DNA from: Toxorhynchites rutilus septentrionalis
Taxonomy: Eukaryota > Arthropoda > Insecta > Diptera > Culicidae
Direction: 5' to 3'
NCBI RefSeq assembly: GCF_029784135.1
Contig: NC_073746.1
Span: 224,329,882-224,393,881 of the forward strand
DNA: 64,000 bases
Position 1 is the first letter of the stretch. Every line of letters starts with the position of its first letter. A program made the position numbers and the translations under genes. The notes beneath the pieces are model-generated. The model was not told where the DNA came from and searched no databases. It saw only the letters and a program-made list of their open reading frames with translations. Below are positions 12,031 to 22,908 of the stretch, piece by piece.

Positions 12031-12742
12031 GGGGGGGTCTGACGGTGATTTGTTCTAATGAATGAATGTTGGCCGGTAGTAGATCTTCTAAATGTTCATC
12101 TAAATATTCTGCTTGCATGTATCCTTCACCAATGTCTACAAAAGTTGAGTCCATTTTGCTGTTTTTCTTTTCTGGTTCTAACCTGTTTTTCACATTTTGT
12201 TTTTCGTAATTCGCGTTGACGGCACAGAGCTTCGTTTCATGATTTCGGGAGCGTCAAGGATTGCAATTAATTTTCAGGCGGAATGAACACGTATCCAAAA
12301 TTAAAATAATGAATAAAAATTAACTTATCCGTATCGAATTAGCATTCTATTTAAATAAAATACACTTTTTTTTACAGGTGGTGAAAATATCTCATACGAA
12401 AATTATGTTTGAAGACAATTTCATAATATATATAATGAAAAGTTTCAGTCAAAATATTAGAAATGTATAGACAAACGGTTAAATAAGAGTCAAAAATATG
12501 TGTTTCAAGTAATTAAATAACATGATGTAGAAATTTTCATTCCAATTTTAACATTTTAAGACTGGATTCGGGCCTTCTAATCTGAGAGAGATTATACTAT
12601 CTAGTTCGGGACCTGAATTGAAAGTCGTAACCAGAAGTCGACACTGACCACTGTCAGCGCGAATGTCCAACTACAGGTCACAATCTCCTCTAATGCGACA
12701 CTGAGTGATGCTACGGCATGTCGCATTAAATGTAAATTACTG

Positions 12743-12908
12743 TATTAATGTGATTGCAAAAAGTCTGTAACAAAAATTAAATGTCGGTAAACCTTTCACA
12801 CGTGTCTGTAAATCTGGCATCGCTGCGTCAAATAGCAGGTTGAAAACAAAACATTGTTCCTCGATTTCATTCATTCGGTTGATTTTGTAAAAACCACTAT
12901 ATATAATA
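12743..12908 (+). promoter_or_regulatory. Short upstream region of CTNNBL1
   Basis: Only 166 bp separate the Tigger-like end from the CTNNBL1 start codon. They contain initiator-like ttcattcattc near 12867 and an AT-rich tatatataata just before the ATG. Any proximal promoter must lie here or inside the transposon. No clean TATA/initiator pair is visible. Confidence 0.35.
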
Positions 12909-14801
12909 ATGGATGTAGGAGAACTGTTATCATTCAAGGTTTTTAAATATTTGTATCATCCAAATAAAAAAAAAATCATTAATATTTACCGTTTATAGCC
13001 GGAGCAAACTCCAAAGCGTCCATCGGACTTCGATAACGATGAAGAAGATTCTCCAGAGTGGTCAGATAATACAACCACGGAACCACCCACAAAAGTGAGA
13101 AAAGAGCAACGGCTGTCGAACGTAAAGGCCAAAACTCAGGAACCCCAAATAAGTGAGAAGGAAAGGTTGGACATTCTTAGGTTCGTCGAATCGGAAGAGG
13201 CGGAAGGCGAAATCCTGGACGATGCCGGTTTAAAGAAAATTTTATTGCTGTTTGAGAAACGTATACTCAAAAACCAGGAAATGCGTATTAAATTCCCGGA
13301 CAACCCTGAGAAGTTCATGGAAAGTGAAATTGAACTCAATGACATCATTCAAGAGCTGCATGCAGTGGCAACAGTGCCTGATCTATATCCACTGTTAGTG
13401 GAGCTAAACGGCGTTTCGAGTTTATTGGAGCTATTGCCGCATCAGAATACAGACATCAGCGTAGCAGTAGTAGATTTAATTCAGGAACTAGTGGATGTTG
13501 ACATACTCCACGAAAGTTTGGAAGGTGCCGAAACGTTAATAGACGCACTGCGGAACCAGCAAGCTGCCGGGCTTCTGGTTCAAAATCTTGAAAGGCTAGA
13601 TGAAACAGTTAAGGAGGAAGCGGATGGTGTTCACAATACTTTGGCGATTTTCGAAAATTTGATGGAAATAAATTCCGATATTGCTAAGGAATTAGCTGAA
13701 CAAGGGTTGCTCCAGTGGATCCTTAAGCGTTTACGGGCTAAAATGCCATTCGATGTGAACAAGTTGTACGCCAGTGAAATTCTATCGATTTTGCTGCAAG
13801 ATACGAATGAAAACCGGCTTTTACTTGGTAATCTGGACGGAATTGATGTGCTTCTGCAGCAATTGGCTGTAAGTAATATTCTGCAAAATGCAGTAGTTCC
13901 TACATCCCTATAATTGCTATAATAATGAGAGTACCGAAAAATCCAACATGATTTTTTTTTAGGTTTACAAACGCCACGATCCATCCTCTACCGAAGAACA
14001 GGAATTCATGGAAAATCTTTTCAACAGTCTCTGTTCAGCTCTGATGGCAGCCGAAAATCGTGAAAAGTTTCTTAAAGGCGAAGGATTGCAGCTGATGAAT
14101 CTGATGCTGCGCGAAAAAAAACTTTCCAGAAATGGGTCACTTAAAGTACTCGATCATGCGATGTCTGGTCAAGACGGGCGAGACAATTGTAACAAGTTTG
14201 TAGATATTTTGGGCTTACGAACCATATTTCCACTGTTCATGAAAACCCCAAAACGTAACAAAAAGCGTTTGTTAAGCACCGAGGAACACGAAGAACACGT
14301 TGTATCTATTGTTGCAAGTATGCTTAGGAACTGTAAAGGAGCGCAAAGACAAAGGCTACTCACCAAATTCACTGAAAACGATTTTGAGAAGGTCGAACGA
14401 CTAATGGAACTTCATTTCAAATATTTAGAGAAAGTGGAGCTCGTGGATCGAGACATTGATCAACAAATGGTATAAATTTTCATTTTACCCACAATAACAA
14501 TTATTCATCTCTGAATGTTTCGCAGAATGGCGGCGAAGAAGAAGACGAAGATGCGACTTATTTGAAGAGACTCTCGGGTGGGTTATTCACATTACAGTTG
14601 ATTGACTATATTGTTCTGGAAATAAGCTCAACGGATGTAGTTAAGCAACGTATATTGCAAATATTGAACCTTCGAAATGCTTCTATGAAAACAATTCGAC
14701 ATGTGATGCGTGAATACGCTGGTAATTTGGGAGATGCTGGCGACTCGGATTGGCGAGAACAAGAACAGGCGCATATTATCCAACTAGTAGATCGATTCTA
14801 A
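12909..14801 (+). CDS. CTNNBL1: Beta-catenin-like protein 1, four exons, complete
   Basis: CTNNBL1 is a nuclear armadillo-like protein of the Prp19/CDC5L spliceosome assembly. Exons are 12909-12938, 12999-13868, 13963-14469 and 14526-14801, with GT/AG introns of 60, 94 and 56 bp, all phase 0. They join to 560 residues, about the human length (563). The start gives MDVGELLSF, the expected N-terminus. TPKRPSD resembles the family's N-terminal nuclear signal, followed by an acidic linker. Conserved blocks include IKFPDNPEKFMESEIELNDI, VKEEADGVHNTLAI, KGEGLQLMNLMLREKK, CNKFVDILGLRTIFPLFMK and FTENDFEKVERLMELHFKYL. The frame is clean, the introns are tiny and no transposon is inside, unlike the flanks. 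Translation from the GTG at 13095 would be an artefact of ignoring exon 1. Confidence 0.97.
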
Positions 14802-14950
14802 TCAAAGGTTCGCTTTTGCAATGAATAGACAAACAAGTTGTATATTTCAGAATTGTAAAAATACTAGACATAACAACCGTCTGTCTGGCCGTAGGGGTTC
14901 AAATATACCCAAAAACATATAAACTGGAGTTTTCTATTTTTTGATAACTA

Positions 14951-14956
14951 AATAAA
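14951..14956 (+). terminator. Candidate polyadenylation signal of CTNNBL1
   Basis: AATAAA occurs 150 bp after the stop codon, the first canonical hexamer downstream in this orientation. Confidence 0.5.
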
Positions 14957-15766
14957 ACAATATAATGATGTAGCAAAGTTTACAGCCTCTTAAAAACGAA
15001 CTGAACTGAACTAATCTGATAGATGTAATTTGCCTTATAAGCACGAATGTTGCCACCAGATGTCGACACTGTACTTCTGTCATTACGGTTTGAACCCGAG
15101 ATCGCAAACGGGTCGTACCGTTCGCAAACGGTTGGAATAAATCAAAAGAATGAACAAACTTCTTTCATCGAACAGTAGACCATGAATGTCAGGTGATTTA
15201 TTCAGATATCTTTCATGGTACGAAAATATATTTTCACAATCATATTGAAGGAAACTAAAATCCATAAGGGGCTGTCCGCATACCACGTGGACAGAAAAAG
15301 CGCGGTTTTAGACACCCCATCCCGTGGACAAGCGAGGACATTCCTTATACCCCACCTCATGTTGTCCACGTGGGCATTCTTCCTGTTTTTGGAAAAAAAT
15401 CAAGAAAATTTAATTTTTTGTCACTTAAAAAGTTTGTTTCTATTTTCTATTCCATGTTTTATCGATAAACATGATAGTCTTTTCAATATTAATGATTTGT
15501 TTTGAACTCTTCAATTTTTTTAACATTGTCCGGGAAGCTCATTGTTTTCATCCGAATTCCGTTTACGTCATCTTCATATCCATATCAAAATATCGCTTGT
15601 GAATCTTGTGAGTAAAGGGTGTGTCACATCATATTGCATCACGGAAAAAACGCTGTAGAAATTTTATTTTTAGGAATTATATCTTCAGCTTTCGCTTATA
15701 ATCAGATAAGAGTGTATAGATCACGTTGGCCATGCTTCACTGTCAATTTTTCGTAAATTTGGAAAA

Positions 15767-17460
15767 ATGTCGTCGAACGAAAAAGAGCGTCGTGAATTAA
15801 TCCTGTGCACTCATTTCGAGAATCCGGAGTTGTCACATCGGGACATCGGTAAGATGCTGGGAATCGTCCAATCCTCGGTCAGCAGAGTACTAAAACGATA
15901 CTTCGAGAACCTAACCATCGACCGGAAGGTGAAGAACGGCAAAAATGGATGCTACGTCAGTGAAAAAGACACAAGCGCGTAGTTAAGCAGTTTAGACGTG
16001 ATCCGAGAAGTTCGGTCCGGGATGTCGCCAATAAGCTGAATTTGTCAAGTTCATTCGTCCAGCGGACCAAGCAGCGGGAGGGCCTGCGTACATACAAGGT
16101 TCAGAAGGCTCCTAACCGCGACGAAAGGCAAAACATGGTGGGGAAGACGCGAGCCCGGAAGCTGTACACCGAAATGCTGACGAAGCCGCATTGCCTGGTA
16201 ATGGACGACGAAACCTTCGTCAAAGCGAACTTTCGTCAGCTGCCGGGCCTGTTGTTCTTCTCCGCAGAGGATAAATTCAGCGTTCCGGAGGAGATTCGCA
16301 AGCAGAAACTATCCAAGTTTGCCAAAAAGTACATGGTGTGGCAAGCGATCTGCTCTTGCGGAAAGCGGAGCGCCCCCTTCGTGATGACCGGCACGGTAAA
16401 CAGGCAGGTTTACCTTAAGGAGTGCCTACAGAAGCGCTTACTACCACTATTAAGCAGCACGAGGGCCCGACCATCTTCTGGCCGGATCTCGCTTCGTGCC
16501 ACTATTCAAAGGACGTGTTGGAGTGGTACCAATGAGATACATATAGAGGTGGAGCAGTAGGCGAAGTATATCTGTATTGTCAATCAAAATATCGTGTCGT
16601 CATTATTTGCACTCAATGTGGAATTCATATGGAAGAAACAAAACAATGTTGAAAGTACTCACGGTTGCATGATAATTTGAGCCAAAATTCACATGAAATC
16701 ATTCAAAGGCTTATTTCGATTATTTATGTGGTAAAAAGGTTCAGAGAGCAGTCGTTTTCTTATTTCTCGAAAGCAGTAACATTTTCGGTGAAATTTTGAT
16801 TAAGTGGCGATCATTCTCTCACATCATACACACCGACACTGAGAACCTTCGAAACATTAACTTCATAACGTTAAAATAAAGAAGCTTCGTTTGTTTGTAT
16901 GAACGTGGGGGAGTGAAAATGGCTCATGGAAATATCACTTTTATCCGCCTTTTTTCGACGTCATTTCACAAATATTCACTGCACGCTATCACAATAGCCT
17001 CATATTCAGCGAGAACTCTAAAAAAATGTACGTTTTTAATTGATAAATTACGCCCTGAAAATAGCATTTTCACATGGATGCGGTGGGCAATCAAAGATAA
17101 ACACCGCGTCTGACGTCACCATTTGAGAAATAGTTATGGCAGCGCATGCTATGTCGCTCGAAACTCTACCATCTTCATTACCTTTTTTCCAGTACATTGG
17201 AGTGGTACGAAGCCAACGGGGTCACCTTCGTGCCAAAGGAAATGAACCCGCCCAACACGCCGGAGCTTCGCCCAATAGAGAAATATAGGGCGATTATGAA
17301 GCAGGCCCTCCGGAAGAACCCAAAAGATGTCAAATCGGAAGCGGACTTCAAGAAAAAATGGATTTCTGTTCAAAAAATACTACAACCTGACGTTGTACAG
17401 AACCTTATGGAGGGGGTAAAGAGGAAGGTGCGAGCATACGGGCTTGGGCTCGAAGTATGA
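15767..17460 (+). pseudogene. ITmD37E transposase, frameshifted and interrupted (copy 2)
   Basis: The start codon at 15767 and the first helix-turn-helix are intact. A 1-bp deletion near 15969 (gacacaag for gatcacaag in copy 4) shifts the frame, and a further 1-bp deletion near 16452 follows the GTVNRQVYLKE block. The first catalytic D survives (VMDDETFVKANF). The insertion separates ...DVLEWY from the segment with the catalytic E, which resumes at 17197 (EANGVTFVPKEMNPP, RPIEKY). Not functional. Confidence 0.85.
16530..17196. mobile_element. 667-bp insertion with 12-bp target duplication
   Basis: The flanking repeat ttggagtggtac occurs at 16518-16529 and 17197-17208, so this is a clean insertion into copy 2. 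It has no poly-A end, no obvious TIR and no coding frame with a recognised motif. Family unknown. Confidence 0.7.
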
Positions 17461-17739
17461 ATAAAAAGAAAAAGCCAAAAGTTATTTAATAGTTTTTATT
17501 TTACTGTCTAAAATTTTCAAAAGGATCGGTCTACTGGGCGAATTTCTACAGCGTTTTTTCCGTGATGCAATTTGATGTGACACACCCTTTATTTTTTTAA
17601 AGCTAGCCGGCTGTTACGTTAGACATTGTTCAATTCCTGATGCTGTTCATTTAACCGATTCGTGGATTCATAATAACATTATTTTACTATTCGCATAACA
17701 TTATTTTACTATTACCACATTACCACATTTTGTTCCACA

Positions 17740-18115
17740 ATATTTCAGAATCTTCACGTAACTTGAGAATTCCATCCTCCCAGAACTTCTTTGTTTTCTC
17801 GTCAAACAACTGGGCAAGGTGCTTTTTCATACTATACAGTGAGTTGAAGTTCTTAGAGGAATCTTAACAGTTAATAATCTGAAGATGCAATATCTGGTGA
17901 GTTAGGCGAGGTGGAATCCTAGAAGTGCCCCAGCCCTAGAAGCGTTCTTGATCGTGATTTTTATACATGCAGTTGCGAGCAGTACTTGTTGGAATTAATC
18001 AAGACCAGTTACTTGAAAGAAGCGTTTGATACTGATTTTATTCTAGTACCACCAGACCCAGACCACGACTTCATTCATGTGAAACCAGCTTCAGGTTTCT
18101 ACTAACTTGCCCAAG
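17740..18115 (-). pseudogene. Degenerate mariner (DD34D) transposase fragment
   Basis: Minus-strand pieces in shifting frames resemble mariner: a VWWxxxN-like segment near 18060, SPDIASSDY near 17900 (third catalytic region), and a C-terminus KHLAQLFDEKTKKFWEDGIL then KLRED near 17770-17830. Many frameshifts and stops. It lies between the two ITmD37E copies. Confidence 0.55.
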
Positions 18116-18367
18116 ATTTTTGTAACTCAATATTATTGTGAATGATTTGTCCTTCACAATTCGCTACAGATATGTCTTTCCGAAGCGTTTCTGAAACGAA
18201 TCGCACCTTGAGATGCGTTCCTTCAATTATTTTTTTTCAGTAAATTATCGGTTTTTCTGTCGGATTTGAAATTAGCACACTGTCGTGCTGTTCAATCTTG
18301 TCGAGACAAATCGTATCGGGTTGTGCAAATATTGCAACATTGTCAAATCTGATCGAGTTCCGGAATA

Positions 18368-19619
18368 AAGGGTGTGTCACATCAAATTGCATCACGGAAA
18401 AAACGCTGTAGAAATTTTATTTTTAGGAATTATATCTTCAGCTTTCGCTTATAATCAGATAAGAGTGTATAGATCACGTTGGCCATGCTTCACTGTCAAT
18501 TTTTCGTAAATTTGGAAAAATGTCGTCGAACGAAAAAGAGCGTCGTGAATTAATCCTATGCACTCATTTCGAGAATCCGGAGTTGTCACATCGGGACATC
18601 GGTAAGATGCTGGGAATCGTCCAATCCACGGTCAGCAGAGTACTAAAACGATACTTCGAGAACCTAACCATCGACCGGAAGGTGAAGAACGGCAAAAATG
18701 GATGCTCCGTCAGTGAAAAAGATCACAATAGCGCGTAGTTAAGCAGTTTAGACGTGATCCGAGAAGTTCGATCCGGGATGTCGCCAATAAGCTGAATTTG
18801 TCAAGTTCATTCGTCCAGCGGACCAAGCAGCGGGAGGGCCTGCGTACATACAAAGAAGGCTCCTAACCTCGACGAAAGGCAAAACATGGTGGGGAAGACG
18901 CGAGCCCGGAAGTTGTACACCGAAATGCTGACGAAGCCGCATTGCCTGGTAATGGACGACGAAACCTACGTCAAAGCGGACTTTCGTCAGCTGCCGGGCC
19001 TGTTGCTCTTCTCCGCAGAGGATAAATTCAGCGTTCCGGAGGAGATTCGCAAGCAGAAACTATCCAAGTTTGCCAAAAAGTACATGGTGTGGCAAGCGAT
19101 CTTCTCTTGCGGAAAGCGGAGCGCCCCCTTCGTGATAACCGGCACGGTAAACGGGCAGGTTTACCTTAAGGAGTGCCTACAGAAGCGCTTACTACCACTA
19201 TTGAAGCAGCACGAGGGCCCGACCATCTTCTTGCCGGATCTCGCTTCGTGCCACTATTCAAAGGACGTGTTGGAGTGGTACGAAGCCAACGGGGTCACCT
19301 TCGTGCCAAAGGAAATGAACCCGCCCAACGCGCCGGAGCTTCGCCCAATAGAGAAATATTGGGCGATTATGAAGCAGACCCTCCGGAAGAACCCAAAAGT
19401 TGTCAAATCGGAGGCGGACTTCAAGAGAAAATGGATATCTGTTCAAAAAAAACTACAACCTGACGTTGTACAGAACCTTATGAACGGGGTAAAGAGGAAG
19501 GTGCGAGCATACGGGCTTGGGGTCGAAGTATGAATAAAAAGAAAATGCCAAAAGTTGTTTAATAGTTTTTATTTTACTGTCTAAAATTTTCATGATGCAA
19601 TTTGATGTGACACACCCTT
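18368..19619 (+). mobile_element. ITmD37E copy 3 (shortened 3' end)
   Basis: Ends aagggtgtgtcac with TA duplications (18366-18367, 19620-19621). Between the stop codon and the right TIR about 43 bp are missing compared with copy 4, so the right inverted repeat is cut short on its inner side (tctaaaattttcatgatgc). Confidence 0.9.
18520..19533 (+). pseudogene. ITmD37E transposase, frameshifted (copy 3)
   Basis: The N-terminus matches the consensus up to VSEKDH, where a 2-bp insertion near 18727 leads to a stop. A 5-bp deletion near 18855 removes part of the second helix-turn-helix. From 18886 onwards 215 codons are open to the normal C-terminus, with D (VMDDETYVKADF), D (LPDLASCHYS, usual W changed to L) and E (RPIEKYWAIMK) in DD37E spacing. 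The catalytic domain is thus intact but without DNA-binding domain. Confidence 0.88.
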
Positions 19620-20432
19620 TATGGGTTAATATGTAGTCCATACATTGTAGCATTTCTCGTACCCACGCTTCACTAGGTACTCATGAACGGTGGTTTTAAA
19701 CATCTACTAATTCACGTGTTGTGTATCGAGGATTAATCCTGATAAGTTTGATTGTCATCAGTAGGAGCATGAACTTTCCAGACAACCCAATAGTAGCATA
19801 TTGCAAAAATTACTAGATATCAATTATGAAAAAACATCATTGCAAGAAACAGATCTTCAGAGATGAGGCCCGTCTCTCATGGAAAAAATTGTTGTTCGTT
19901 TCAATTTTTTAGAAAATTTTGGGAGTTCTCGAAAAATAAAAACGAAGCAGTTTTGTCATCAAGAACAAAAGCTGAATTAAAACACTCACTTAAGTCGTGA
20001 TTTCTAATACTACAAAAATTTCAACATTCATTATATTTTTGGCTGCCTTCATCCTGGTGGAATTCATGACCCTCTAATATCGATTGGAATAAATTGATCG
20101 ATCCCAGTTCATTTGTGTTTTCTCCAAAATATACATTTCACGGAAGATGTTCAACCATATGAAAAAATATGAATGTTTGACAAGGCAGCACTCTCAAGCA
20201 ACTCAATCTTTTTATTGATGAATACAGAGTACTCAAGGAAGTCGTAATGTTCAAAAAATATTGTAAATACAGAGCAGATCTCATCCAATTTTTACTATAA
20301 AATGTTTTACTTAAAAAAATTATTTAACGTGTCCATGTGGACATTATCGAAACCCCCTCCGCCCTCACCGTGGACAAACGTGTACGTGAAACCCCCCCCC
20401 CAAAATTGTCCGATTGGTATGCGGACAGTCCT

Positions 20433-21289
20433 AATTTAATTTTGAACATTGTTTGGTAGATTATTCAATGTTTATTCTAATGAATATTGTTATATCGAGC
20501 GTTCATTAAACTTTCCCTGAGTTTTTGAAATATACAAGAAATGTTTTCAATGTTTTCAATAAATGTGAACAAAAAACATATTGCGCAACAACAAACTAAA
20601 TTGTATGAGTTTAGAAATGATAATTGACTTGCTACACCGTTGATCATCTGACTATCGCCCCATTTCATCCACAAAAGCGGAACTATAAGTTTTCTATTAA
20701 GGTAGGTTCAAATGCCAAAACATAAAAAGGATGCCTCTCATTTATAAAACAATTTTAATAAATAACTCAATTTGTGTATTTCAGCTTTGAAGTTTAGGTT
20801 GTAACTAAAACCATATCAATAAAACTAATTATTGTAACGGCATATAACCGGAAAACCTCCGATTTATCTGGTTGTCGTGAAAAAAGCGAGAGAACGACAC
20901 TGAGATATCTTCTGGCGATATTTTCGGCCAATAGTATGAATTTTATATTTTTAATATCTCCCAAAAATCCACATACACTATCATACTGAAATGTCTTCAC
21001 ATACTTCATAATGTCTTCAAATTTTCTTCACAAAATCAAATGTCATAAAAATGAAGACATGTCTTCAAACCTGGCATCTCTGCAGAGCGGCCCTAGGGCA
21101 TCCATATACTAATACACTGCATTTGACAGCGTCAAACATGTCCGGGTCGCAAATGCAACCACTGCGACCACTGTCATTTGCGAGAACTGCCAAACTCTCA
21201 AGCTGGTGTAAATCAAGGCGCTTAACATAGTGCCAGGTGGCTGTCAAAATGTGACAGCCATGAATCTACAGGATAACATTAACACACTT
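20433..21289. other. Non-genic stretch
   Basis: No exon recognised. Around 20990-21075 the words atgtcttcaaa and tgaagacat recur in both orientations, a possible MITE remnant. Confidence 0.35.
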
Positions 21290-21700
21290 CTAAAATAAAA
21301 AATTATGAATGAAAATTTACTTTTCCATTACGAATATGTATTCTATGCAATACAGTATTACGTAATATTGAACTGGAATATTGTCTGATGATAATTTTAT
21401 ATTATAAAGGCGAGTTTTTGTAAATGTTATGTGTTTTGAAATATATAGCCAAATGGTTAAGAGAGCGTCGTGTTTTAAGTAATCGAATAACTTAAGAATC
21501 TCCATTCAAATTTTAAGGTTACAAAACTGCCTTCTTTAAATTTTCCCGAATTTGACGATTGTTATGAGTTAAATATGATTAGCGAATGGGCGCACCTTAT
21601 TACGTAGATCTGCCTTGAGCTCACCGAGAAGTTTGATAGTTTGGCAATGACAGCTAAATTTGCGACACATTTTGACTCGCGGATCATATCCTCTTGGCCA
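21290..21700 (-). repeat. Diverged Tigger-like 5' region
   Basis: The stretch is collinear with 12300-12600, the right arm of the composite element: aatgaaaatttactt, tatagccaaatggttaa, ttttaagtaatcgaataact and aactgccttc correspond to similar words there. Identity is clearly lower than between the two arms of the composite, so this is an older insertion. Confidence 0.45.
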
Positions 21701-21969
21701 GGGGCTGCTGCAAAGCGATAAACGATTTTGGAGGGCCGGTGAACTGTGTTGAAATATATAGTGTAAATGACGTTGGTTTGTCCAATTGTCCAACTAATGA
21801 ATTCAAATTATTTTTCTTCATGAAAATCACATGTAATCAAGACTAGTTTGGGTTTGTTAAAAACCCCAAGTCTCTAGTTGCTAATAATACCTTAAGACGT
21901 TCAAATTATTCAATTATTTAAGTTTTTCAACGATTTTCTTGAAAGAGAAATTATGACCATTGATTATCC

Positions 21970-22310
21970 ACCTCTGATCATGGTTCGTGCGAAGAATTAT
22001 CATGGTTTGTCCGGTTTTTCAAATCACTATTTTCGAACGAAGATATCCGAATTCTTAAGTAGATGTTGCATTTTTCATTGTTCTGAGTTTACTGTCATCA
22101 TATTGATCTATTCAAAATTTAGGCTTTCTTCAGAAAATTGCTTTTTCTTGGGAATTTTAAAGGTGACCAGCATTCAACACAGAGAAACTTAATTTCTGAT
22201 ACGCGCGATGGACACCACAAACAAATTGCAGCGCGCCAAGCGGCCGCCATAGTAATCATGTGAACGAACTAACATCAGTGCATCGGACAAACCATGATCA
22301 GAATTTAGGT
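21970..22310. repeat. Foldback repeat (MITE-like)
   Basis: Inverted words bracket the stretch: tctgatcatggtt and tcatggtttgtccggt on the left, tcggacaaaccatgatcaga on the right. No coding content. Confidence 0.45.
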
Positions 22311-22699
22311 CATCGGAATGTATTTGTTACATGATTTAAATGTAGAAATCTGATACAAATGGCGTGCAAGCATGATGTTTACAATATATGGAAGTGTTAT
22401 AATCCAGAAAAGGTCTGAATACGTACTAAATAATCATCTGGTGGTTGATTAAAAGTTAATTCAAAAAAGAGGCGCATTCACACAAATAGAAGATAGACTT
22501 TATAAACCTTTAAAATGTGTGAATCCTAAGTATCCTATAAAACTACTGTAAATCATAAGAAATACAATTTTATTTATATGTCCGCTATGTCGACCGCTCA
22601 GAAAAAGTGTGGTAGGCTAGAAATATTGTGGCGCGGGAAAAACATAATGAATATAATTGCCTCACAGAAAAAGCGTAATTTCCATTATAAATTAATATT

Positions 22700-22770
22700 T
22701 CGTTTTCGTTTTCCGAAATTTATTCTGAGGTCAATGTAATGGGGGCGAAGTTCTCATTCAACGAGGATAA
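22700..22770 (+). repeat. Repeat shared with 32085-32150
   Basis: The two loci share cgaaatttattctgaggtca followed by atgtaatgggg and a gaagt...ttcaa block. Both follow a ttttcgttttc tract. Element class unknown. Confidence 0.6.
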
Positions 22771-22856
22771 TGAATCGAAGCGGCCCAAGCCGCCAAGATG
22801 ACGCGACGCGAGTCCACCGTCGACCTCGTGTCTTGCACGCATACCTGTGTGGCATC

Positions 22857-22908
22857 GATTTTTTTTTGAAAGCTTCGAACAATTTTCGAAGCTTTCAATT
22901 TTTTTTTG
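22857..22908. repeat. Strong palindrome (hairpin)
   Basis: Arms ttttgaaagcttcgaa and ttcgaagctttcaa, extended by T/A runs, surround a 5-6-base loop. The structure would form a cruciform in DNA or a hairpin in RNA. Confidence 0.65.

Larger units (their letters stand above)
9650..12193 (-). pseudogene. Tigger/pogo-like transposase (DDD), broken
   Basis: Pieces in order on the minus strand are: an N-terminal segment near 12193-12040 (DIGEGYMQAEYLDEHLEDLL); a CENP-B-type helix-turn-helix at 11036-10824; a second CENP-B domain and first catalytic D at 10811-10407 (SYGWLRSFKARNGI, YNADETAL); the DDE domain at 10372-10013 (LLILDNCTAHYSKD, LPPNVTSILQPIDQGII); and a tail near 9930-9870 (AIQLATDAWATVTPETI). 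Stop codons, a tandem 20-bp duplication near 10405 (gcgactgacaat twice) and two nested elements disrupt it. In family terms it is a pogo/Tigger DNA-binding transposase; it cannot make a full product as it stands. Confidence 0.8.
6407..12742. mobile_element. Composite Tigger/pogo-like element with captured host sequence
   Basis: The outer ends are inverted: cagtaatttacatttaatgc at 6407 and its complement ending at 12742, each flanked by TA (6405-6406, 12743-12744), as expected for pogo/Tigger. The homology runs inward for about 600 bp on both sides and includes the N-terminal coding region, so both outer ends are 5' ends of the same family in opposite orientation. Inside are an NHP2 gene fragment (7178-7884), a SINE, a dead ITmD37E copy (8365-9640), a dead Tigger transposase (minus, 9650-12193) and another TIR element (11074-12030). 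The right end lies 166 bp upstream of the CTNNBL1 start codon. Confidence 0.75.
15615..17589 (+). mobile_element. ITmD37E copy 2, split by a 667-bp insertion
   Basis: The same aagggtgtgtcac ends and TA duplications (15613-15614, 17590-17591) as the other copies. Without the insert at 16530-17196 the element is about 1.3 kb. Confidence 0.9.
15267..20432. mobile_element. TIR element (CCACGTGGACA type) hosting nested transposons
   Basis: The left end reads aggggctgtccgcataccac; the right end is its near complement (ggtatgcggacagtcct). Both ends carry further internal gtggaca/tgtccac repeats and C-rich blocks (15290-15380, 20325-20415). A TA precedes the left end. The interior holds two ITmD37E copies and a degenerate mariner. 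It could also be two related solo ends rather than one element. Confidence 0.5.

Noticed and set aside
12027..12037. Poly-G run (and 52106-52121) as a G-quadruplex regulator
   Set aside because: Single homopolymer runs without further G-tracts nearby; the first is a junction of a transposon insertion.
13095..13913. CTNNBL1 starting at the GTG at 13095 and ending at the in-frame stop at 13911-13913
   Set aside because: Exon 1 with the proper start (12909) joins through a 60-bp intron, and the stop lies in the intron after the donor at 13869.
13136..14372. Antisense open frames over CTNNBL1 (13136-13348, 13631-13984, 14169-14372)
   Set aside because: They mirror the conserved CTNNBL1 exons and show no family motif.
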